Part shown: one piece after another, positions 56,370-64,000 of the stretch
Layout of the letters: every line of letters begins with the position of its first letter
How positions within the stretch are numbered: position 1 is the first letter of the stretch
Assembly (NCBI GenBank): GCA_029204225.1
Contig: CM055094.1
Location: forward strand, 13,828,928 to 13,892,927
Reading direction: 5' to 3'
Length of the DNA: 64,000 nt
Source: Diphasiastrum complanatum
Taxonomy: Eukaryota; Streptophyta; Lycopodiopsida; Lycopodiales; Lycopodiaceae
The notes under the pieces: model-generated
The model's input: only the letters and a program-made list of their open reading frames with translations
Told to the model about the DNA's origin: nothing
Database searches by the model: none
Program-made: the position numbers and the translations under genes

Positions 56370-59223
56370 TTCCAGATGGATTTTCAAAGTAAAGTTGCAA
56401 GCTTAATGGATCTAATTATCATTTGTGAAAATTTAATATGAAGACCTTGCTAATCGCCAGTGAATTATGGGATGTTGTTACAGGTACAGAAGTAAAACCT
56501 GAAGACGCCAACTCAAAGTGGAAATCGATGGATGGTAAAGCTTTCACGCTTATTATCCTCAATATATCAGATACACTAAAGCTAAAACATCAAAAGGTGT
56601 TTGGGACTCTTGAACTCACTACATGACATGAGGGACGTAACTACCAAGTTACATCTACGAAGGAAATTCTTCACATGATGTCTGTTGGTGATTCACTTCA
56701 GAATCACATTAACCAGTTTAATAATCTCATGCAACAGATGGTCACTGTTGGATCAGTCATAGATGATCAAGACGCAATTATGAGATTGCTTTCAAGCTTG
56801 TCCTCTACATATGAGAATTGGGTGATGATCATATCGACACACTCAGATTTAACTCTTACTAGAGTTATCACTATGTTGCTGCAAGAAGATAATCGAAGAA
56901 GTCAAGACACTTTGTTGACTTCCTCCTCTCAGGCTCTATATGTCAACAAAGGCTCTAAGCGGCAGAAGCAAAAAAGCTCCAAGAAGGCTGCAACGAATCA
57001 GAAATAGACTCAAAGTCAAGCACAATCATCAGATCCACAATCGAAGAAGAAGATGTTTTGCAGGTATTGCAAGCGCAATAACCATGAGATCAAGGATTGC
57101 CGGATTTTCCAAGTCAAGAACGTAGCCAAGCAACCTGATCAACAAACAAACATAGTTTCATCATCTCCCCAGGTCGAAGTGGACAAAGACGCATTTATGG
57201 TCAAAGATCAAAGCGCATTTTTGGATGACTCATGGTTTCTTGATTTGGAGCAACTCAACATATGACCAATCAACGTGAAATCCTCAACTCCTACACTCCT
57301 TATAGCACGAAGAAATTTGTTCATCTTGTTGACAATAGTACTCACACTATTGAAGGTGAAGGCACTATAAGATTGTGATTCCAACAATTCAAATTATTAT
57401 CAAAGGTCTTATATGTTTCTAAATTCTCTACAAATCTGTTATCAGTAAGTAGAATTACAGATTTAGGTCATAAGGTAGAATTTGAATCTGATCGATGCAA
57501 AATTATTGATAGGAGTAATAAGATCCTTGTACTCAAAAAAAGACAAGGTTACTTATATAGATTGGCATGCTGTAATTCTGAGTCTAGTCAAGCCTTGAAA
57601 ACCTCTGTTCTAGTCAATAAAACACTACTATGGCATCATAGCTTAGGACACATGAATCATGCATCTATTTTGAACATGTCCAGACAATCCATGGTCCTTG
57701 ATCTCGACTATCCTTCTGGTAAGGTCGATCTCCCTATCTGTCATAGCTGCATCTTTGGAAAGCAGGTTAAGAGTCCTTTTAGATCAAACCATATGCATGC
57801 AGCAAAAGGCTTGTTAGACATTATTCATTCAGATATATGTGGACCTATGCAAACTCTCTCATTGCTAGATGCAAAGTATTTCATTAACTTTATTGATGAA
57901 TTCTCCAGAAGAACAGTTGTTTATTAAATAGAAATCAGAGACTTTCATCAAATTTAGACAATTCAAAGAGCATGCTGAGAACCAAACTGGCAAACGAATC
58001 AAAGCATTGAGGTCAGACAACGGGGGAGAATACATCTCCAACAAATTCAAGGAGTATTGCCTTAACAATGGCATTGAAAAACAATACATCACCTGCTATT
58101 CGCCTCAGGAACCTTAGTCGAATCGACAAAGTGCATGTTATCACATGCTACACTTCCGAAGTCCTTATGGGTTGAAGCTGTTTCAACAGCAACCTATATT
58201 TAGAACAGATGTCTTACTAAAGGTCTCTCATACAAAACACCATTCGAAGTTTGGACAGACACCAAAACTTCTCTATCAAACCTACGAGTTTTTGGATGTA
58301 CTGCTTTTGTGCATATACCTCATGATCTTAGGAAGAAGCTTGATTTCCAAAGTATCAAGCGTGTTTTCATCAGCTACACTACTTTAGATCAAGCCTACAA
58401 GTTGTTCGATCCCATCGAGTCGAAGATATTCACTAGCCGGGATGTCATCTTCATCGAAGATCAGTTTCAAGACCTCAAAGGAAAGGGCAGTCCTCATGTA
58501 GCCAACCTTTCAGATTCACCTGACTCATTGAACTTTTCAGTTCCTCAGTTGACTATTCCTATTGAAGGACCAAGCTCTTCTACTTTAGACGAACAACAAA
58601 TCAACGACGAATCAAAAGAAGATGATGTTGTAGTTCAACAACTACAATATGATCGAAACGATCAACTTCCTCTATTACCTAGAAGATCTTCAAGAACTAG
58701 CAGACCACCTAACCAGTATATCGACGAGTCTACAGCCTACCTTGTTCAGGAACTGACGTTTGTCCAAGAGGCACTCAGTCAATTCCGATCTCTGAAAAGA
58801 AGCTATGGATAAAGCCATCTGATCTGAGGAAGAAGCTGGACCCATTAAGCTGTAAGAACATCTTCATCGGCTACTCAATATCGCATAAAGCATATCACAT
58901 CTATGATGTTGATTCAGGTCAGCAGCCGTGATGTTGTCTTTCTTGAAGACAAGTATCACGATTTCAAGCAGATCAGCAATGCAAGAGTATGCCATAGCAA
59001 CTCCACCATCCACCGTTAGGCAACGACCTACGACTGTTCAGACAAAGGAGTTTGTCCCAACAACTCCACTTACCATCGACGGGCCCAGACCCACGATTGT
59101 TCAGCCACAAGATGCTACAATCCCAGTCACTCACCAAGGAGAATCATCCACTCAAGCACCTACAGTTCGAAGGTTTGCAAGACAACGATAGCAACCTGCT
59201 CGTTTTGTCCCTCAGGCATTCAT
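56370..59223 (+). pseudogene. split + strand copia, 5' half: gag to integrase
   Basis: Gag starts near MDFQSKVAS (56,371) with a small deletion and a TGA where Trp is expected (NYH-L-stop-KFNMK). It continues through 56,675-57,007 (MMSVGDSLQNHINQFNNLMQ) to the knuckle CRYCKRNNHEIKDC. The protease region (SWFLD, then GATQHMT in another frame) is broken at the active site. Integrase is readable (WHHSLGHMNHAS, HSDICGPM, FIDEFSRRTV, LRSDNGGEY by frame changes), then DLRKKLDF and the linker (LPRRSSRTSRPPNQYIDEST). It ends at the insertion point 59,223, where the downstream half resumes at 62,802. Confidence 0.85.
59219..59223 (+). other. target-site duplication TTCAT (left)
   Basis: TTCAT stands directly before the nested element's LTR at 59,224, and the same five bases follow its other LTR at 62,802-62,806. 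The + strand copia frame continues across when one copy of the five bases is counted. Confidence 0.95.
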
Positions 59224-59554
59224 TGTTGGAGAAAGAGGGTGTGTGAGTATGAGAAACAAAAATAACTCTAAAAGAAACGAACACGAAACTGACAATACAA
59301 AGAATCGATGCGCGAAAGCATCTACTTCGTCTAACTCTGATAAGCTTCTGATGCTATTATGCTTGTTGCTAGTTTCTCACTTAATTTCTCTCACATGCTA
59401 TATTCACACACTGAATACGCAGACGGTACATATACATAATTTTACAGGTGTGCAGATGAAGAAAGTACAAAGTGGATGTGCTGTCTGTGGAAGATCGTGG
59501 GTGGCTGTTGTCGTTGTCAAATCTGATTGCACAGTTGCATGGGATGAGCGTGAG
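59224..59554 (-). repeat. truncated 3' LTR of the nested copia
   Basis: Matches the right LTR from its TGTTGGAGAA start, but about 520 bp are missing after position 59,294. It ends at about 59,554 where it joins integrase coding sequence through a few shared bases (GAG.AGGC). Scattered substitutions from the right LTR show it is older than the intact element at 30.5 kb. Confidence 0.9.
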
Positions 59555-60132
59555 TAGGCTGCAGTGGAGACAACTTCGGCCCAAAATCTCTTGGGCAACA
59601 ATGCATGTGCTAGCATACATTTGGCAAATTCAACCAGGGTACGATTCTTCCTCTCGGCTAAGCCATTAGATTGAGGACTGTAAAGAGTGATGAATTGTTG
59701 CTCAATGCCTTGGCTTTGGCAGTACTCCTTAAACTCGGTAGAGATATATTCTCCACCATTGTCTAACCTTAGGGCCTTGATTGTCCTTCCAATCTCCTTT
59801 TCTGCACGCTCCTTGAAGATCTTGAAGCAATTGAAAACTTTTGATTTCTTCTTTATAAAGTACACCACAGTCCTTCTAGAAAATTCATTAATAAAAGTTA
59901 TAAAATACTTTGCATCTTTCAGCGAAGGATTTCTCATCGTGCCACAAATGTCCGAATGAACAATGTCTAACAATCCTCTAGCAATATGTTGATGGCTTGA
60001 TTTAAATTGTTTCCTAGTATGTTTACCAACTAGGTAGCCTTGACAGACAAGTAACTCGATTTTATCACAAGGATAGTCAAGATCAAGAACAATAGATTGT
60101 CTAGACATTCGTTGTACAGTAGCATGATTCAA
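59555..60132 (-). pseudogene. nested copia integrase, truncated at WAEVVSTAAY
   Basis: Open from 60,132 and fused at its C-terminus to LTR sequence. Reads MNHATVQRMSRQSIVLDLDY, CQGYLVGKHTRKQFKSSHQH, HSDICGTM, FINEFSRRTVVYFIKKKSK, LRLDNGGEYISTEFKEYC and NGLAERKNRTLVEFAK. The catalytic Asp, Asp and Glu are all there. After FWAEVVSTAAY it runs 35 more codons through the LTR, which is not integrase. Confidence 0.9.
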
Positions 60133-60198
60133 GTGACCAAGTCTATAGTGCCAGAAGTATTGAGTGCCTGACTAGAGGTAGAAAAGCAATGACTTAAT

Positions 60199-60621
60199 TT
60201 ATACAAGTATCTTTTCGAGTGCTAGGATCTTGCCTATCCTAAGAACTACTTTGCACTTATCACATTCGAATTCTATTCTATGTCCTAGATCTGTGATCTT
60301 GCTTATAGAGAGCAGATTCGTAGATAAGTTTGGTACATACAGGACGTTAGAAAGTAGCTTAGATTGATCATTTACAAAGTTTAATCTTACGGTACCTTTA
60401 CCTTTAATAGCTTGTGTGCTATTGTCGCCAAGGTGAACATACTTATTGGTACTGTAGGGTGTATAGGACTCAAAACAACCAATGCGGCTGGTCATATGCT
60501 GAGTGGCACCGGAATTCAGAAACCAAGAATTGTCGCCGGATGCTCCTTGATGGCTGGTCATGAAGGCATCATGATCCGCTTCTTGAATAGACTGTGGAGC
60601 TTCTATAGCTACATTTGCCAC
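60199..60621 (-). pseudogene. nested copia protease, active-site Asp changed to Asn
   Basis: Reads WFLNSGATQHMTSR where DSGAT is expected, then GKGTVRLNFVNDQSKLLSNV and LYVPNLSTNLLSISKITDLG, the second protease block. Asp to Asn at the catalytic position inactivates retropepsins. Confidence 0.9.
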
Positions 60622-60685
60622 TTGATTCGACTGTTCCTTGTTGTTGTTCTTTGCTTGCAGTATCCGGCAGTCTTGAATTTCGTGG

Positions 60686-61440
60686 TTATTTCGCTAGCAG
60701 TATCTGCAGAACAGCTTCTTCTTCGTCTACGGTTTTGATTGTTCTTTGTGTTGTGCTGGTTTCTAGTCTGGCTTTGATTGTCGGGCCTTTCTTCTTCTTC
60801 TGCTTAGTCGTGCTCTTGTTGGTGTACAAGGCGTGAGAGTCAGCTGAAGAACTTGAGGCTTTGTTCCTTTGCATGTCTTCCTGCAACAACATTGTGATGA
60901 CTCTCAAAAGAGTCAGTTTTGTATGTGTCGTGATGATCATCACCCAATTGTCGTATGAGCTTGGCAAGCTTGTCAGCAGTTGCATCACTACATCTTGATC
61001 GTCTATGACAAATCCGACAGCGGCCATTTGCTTCAGCAGGTTCTTGAATTGGTTGATGTGATTCTGCAGAGAATCACCATTCACCATCTTGAGGGAGTAA
61101 AATTTCTTCTTGAGATGTAGCTTGGAAGCTATATCTCGCACTTCATATAATGTGCTCAAGATGTCCCAGACTTCTTCGGATGTTTGGGCCTCGGATACAT
61201 GGCCGATCTGGGTATTCGAAATGTTGAGGATGATCAGCGCAAAAGCCTTTCCATCCTTTAGCTTCCATCTAGTGATTGTTGTGTCGTCTGCTTCGGGTTT
61301 CTCTTTTGCACCTATAACAACGTCATACAATTCTTTAGCCATTAGTACAATTTTCATCTTAAATTTTCACAGATGGTAGTTTGCTCCATTAAGCTTGTCC
61401 ATGATAGGACTGGCTTTCCCTTGGAAATCCATGTGGAAGA
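60686..61440 (-). pseudogene. nested copia gag
   Basis: From MDFQGKASPIMDKLNGANYH (61,433) a TGA interrupts where Trp is conserved. Gag then reads on through KFKMKIVLMAKELYDVVIGA to QKKKKGPTIKARLETSTTQR. The zinc knuckle (CRYC, stop, RNNHEIQDC, about 60,710-60,670) keeps its Cys and His residues but carries a TAG directly after the second Cys. About the same length as the + strand partner's gag. Confidence 0.9.
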
Positions 61441-61582
61441 TTAGTCTAGGTGATAGGAAAAAAAAAAACTATCAGTGATCTAAGTATGAAAATCTAGCAC
61501 TGAATTACAGAACAAGAAGACAATTACTCTATCGATTGGTAGAGTCTTGTTATTGTGGAAGCTTATCAGGCTACAGAAAATA

Positions 61583-61594
61583 GCTCTGATACCA
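61583..61594 (-). other. primer-binding site of the nested copia
   Basis: The minus strand reads TGGTATCAGAGC directly next to the LTR start at 61,595. Confidence 0.95.
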
Positions 61595-62801
61595 TGTTGG
61601 AGAACGAGGGTGTGTGAGTGTGAGAAATGAAAATAACTCGAAAAGAAACGAACACGAAAAGAAGCGAACTCGAAACTCGAAAAAGAAATGAACTCAAACG
61701 GGAAGTGGTCATGCGCAGCGGAATGAGCTATCTTACTCTTTTCCTAAGCATGACTGCGCCTATCAGATACGAAGAGAACGTTAGTGATTTAAATCACGTT
61801 CGATCTGATTACGTAGCCAAACATTAAGCAAGAAAATATCAGAAAGATATCGTGAACAGCTAGACAAATTATTAGTCGCGAATTATTCGCGAACAGCTAG
61901 GCTGAGCTCAACTGATAATCAATCGCAAAAGGCAAGACTAAATATTAGTCATGAACAACTAGAATAATAATAATCCGCTAAGAACAGACTACCAGATTGA
62001 GCAATAAGATAGTCGGACAAAATGTAGAAAAAGCATAGCAATGTTGACACAAATCTGAATGCAGAACAAACAGAGCTGTAATCAGATTAAGTATAGCAAA
62101 ATATACAGGTCAATAATGCTGGTGGGCACAAGACAATAGCGGACGAAACCGCGTGCTTCACAAAGCTAATCCAATCTATGAAAGGAACAAACCTATTACT
62201 AACAATACAAAGAATCGATGCACAAAAGCATCTACTTCGTCTATCTCTGATAAGCTTCTGATGCTATTATGCTTGTTGCTAATTTCTCACTTAATTTCTC
62301 TCACATGCTATATTCACACACTGAATACACAGACGATATTCAATACATATACATAATTTTACAGGTGTGCAGATAAAGAAAGTACAAAGTGGATGTGCTG
62401 TTTGTGGAAGATCGTGGGTGGCTGCTGTCGTTGTCAAATCTGATTGCACAGTTGCATGGGATGAGCGTGAGAAGGCCGCGACGTCAGCCTTCGTTGAAAT
62501 GAACGTTGGTGAAGATGCAAAAAATGCAACACTCTGACAAAAGCCTTAGGATTTGATTTACAAGGGCAGTGTCGTCTTTTTTGTCTGTCACAAATCACGT
62601 GTAAAAACATAGTGTCACGTTTTTCGCCTTTTTCGCCTGTGGAAATTTACTTGTATTTATCCAGACAGTCACGTTTTATTCGTCCGTCTTATTTTACATG
62701 TAAATATGCAGACTATGCGACAACATGAGTAAAAAATGCAACAGCATGAATGGAGGCAAATTAACATAGGATTTAGGAGAGTAAAGGAGATAAATCCAAC
62801 A
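61595..62801 (-). repeat. 5' LTR of the nested copia (1,207 bp)
   Basis: Full LTR read leftward from TGTTGGATTTATC (62,801) to the primer-binding site. GTGTCGT/GTGTCAC-type motifs at 62,567 and 62,611 resemble those in the LTR at 55.1-55.5 kb. No other open frame of note. Confidence 0.9.
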
Positions 62802-64000
62802 TTCATCAGTCATGATGAACTTGTCACAGTAGCAGAAGCTCTGTCAATGCCCAATGTAGACAATTGGAAGGCTACCATGGATGCTGAGTATCAGTCTCTA
62901 GTGAAGAACAAGACCTGGAGTCTTGTTAATCCTCCTCCTAGTGTAAAACCAATTGACTCCAAGTGGATCTTTAAGCTAAAGCTTAAACTAGATGGATCCA
63001 TATCCAAATGGAAAGCTAGACTTGTGGTTAGAGGCTTTGAACAGGTATATGGGATAGACTACACTGAGACCTTTAGTCCAGTGGTAAAGCATCGGTCTAT
63101 TCGTACCTTACTGGCTATAGCTGCTGCAAAAGATCTGGACATTCACCAGATGGACGTCCAGACGACATTCCTACACAGATTTATACAAGACAATATATTC
63201 ATCTATCAACCAGAAGGTTACGTCCTTCAAAGCAAGGAGTATCTGGTATGTAAATTGCATAAGGCTTTATATTGTCTTAAGCAAGCTCCCAGGGCCTGGT
63301 ATGACAGAATTAGTCACTTCTTGTTGCAGCACAATTTTACTTCTTGCTCCACAGACTACAATGTATATCTCAGGCATAAAGGGTCAAGCTATGTCATAAT
63401 AGTATTATACGTTGATGATTTTTTAATTATCAGCAATTCAAATCAGTTATTATAGGAAACCAAATATCTGCTTTCATCAGACTTTGAAATTACTGATTTA
63501 GGCCTAGTCCATTATCTTTTTGGTATGGAGATCAGCAGAGATTGCGCAGGCAGAAGAATAGCTATAAGCCAAGAATCCTACTTGACTAATGTACTTTGCA
63601 GATATGGCATGGAGGACTGCAAGCCCATAGAGACACCTATGGATCTAGGAGCTAAGCTGTTCAAAGACATGTGCCCCAAAACTCAAGCAAATCAGCAAGA
63701 AATGTGCAGGTATCCTTATCAGTCTGTCATAGGATCTATTATGTATTCTATGATCTGCACACGACCTGATCTAGCATATGCAGTAAGCACATTGTCTCAG
63801 TACATGTCCAATCTAGGCCTACAGCACTGGAAAGCTCTGCAAAGAGTACTGAGGTACATTCAAGCTACAAAGTACTATGCTTTGAACTATAATGGCAATA
63901 TAGAAGCTGCACTCACATTGACCACTTATTCAGATTTAGATTGGGCAGGAGACGTGGATACCAAAAAATCCACATTAGCCTACATTTGTTTCTTGCAGGA
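62802..64000 (+). pseudogene. split + strand copia, 3' half: reverse transcriptase and RNase H
   Basis: Continues the element interrupted at 59,223 and runs past the window edge. Reverse transcriptase: ARLVVRGFEQVYGIDYTETF, QMDVQTTFLHRF (AFLNG altered), LYVDDFLIISNSN with the YVDD box intact. A TAG breaks the frame at about 63,453, then HYLFGMEISRD and SVIGSIMYSMICTRPDLAYA. RNase H has begun (YSDLDWAGDVDTKKS) when the window ends. The stretch right of the insertion point aligns with 46.9 kb (AFINNDEP region), confirming that the halves join. Confidence 0.9.

Larger units (their letters stand above)
59224..62801 (-). mobile_element. nested minus-strand copia, internally deleted (3,578 bp)
   Basis: Inserted in the linker region of another copia. 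Ends are TGTTGGAG on the left and TCCAACA on the right, a 7-bp inverted repeat, with TTCAT duplicated outside. The right LTR is full (61,595-62,801), the left one is truncated. Primer-binding site 61,583-61,594, gag, protease, and integrase only up to the FWAEVVSTAAY motif. The rest of integrase, reverse transcriptase, RNase H, the polypurine tract and the inner part of the 3' LTR are missing, so it is non-autonomous. Confidence 0.95.

Overview
This is nuclear DNA of a vascular plant with a repeat-rich genome. The signs are nested Ty1/copia and Ty3/gypsy LTR retrotransposons with plant-type primer-binding sites, a CACTA (En/Spm) DNA transposon, seven long (AG)n microsatellites and one nepenthesin-type aspartic-protease gene. 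The sequence does not fix the species; a fern or another large-genome plant is possible but unproven. Only one convincing host gene is visible. Almost everything else is transposon sequence at different stages of decay.

Layout. 1-4.6 kb: tandem duplications, a retroelement leader with a tRNA-iMet primer-binding site, LTR-like DNA and two (GA)n arrays. 4.6-6.5 kb: decayed copia (+). 6.6-14.2 kb: mostly unrecognised AT-rich DNA, including one copy of a 2-kb segmental duplication (9.5-11.4 kb; partner 24.0-26.0 kb). 14.2-15.2 kb: a + strand LTR preceded by a polypurine tract. 15.6-17.0 kb (-): aspartic-protease-like gene with a (CT)n tract in its presumed 5' UTR; its upstream segment is duplicated at 18.1 kb. 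17.2-17.9 kb: degenerate tandem array. 18.7-20.7 kb: pieces of a copia element in both orientations enclosing an array of about ten ~69-bp units, most of which can fold as hairpins (19.5-20.16 kb). 20.7-23.4 kb: CACTA element inserted in a copia protease fragment. 27.1-29.5 kb: decayed gypsy (-). 30.5-36.4 kb: a complete, apparently intact copia element with identical LTRs and a 5-bp target duplication. 37.0-44.6 kb: LTR-like DNA, a long broken multi-domain reading frame, and a decayed gypsy (-). 44.7-47.4 kb: truncated copia (-). 47.5-51.5 kb: truncated gypsy (+). 52.0-55.0 kb: decayed copia (+). 55.0-64.0 kb: a + strand copia split by a second, minus-strand copia (59,224-62,801) flanked by the duplicated target TTCAT.

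How it works together. The 30.5-kb copia has every part needed for its own cycle (LTR promoter, primer-binding site, Gag, protease, integrase, reverse transcriptase, RNase H, polypurine tract) and is the likely youngest insertion. The others are relics, and several are nested in ways that give relative ages. The most unexplained structure is the hairpin array at 19.5-20.16 kb: its core and spacing are conserved while the stems differ in sequence. It lies downstream of a TATA-like box and a splice-donor-like motif that recurs near two other related hairpins in the window.
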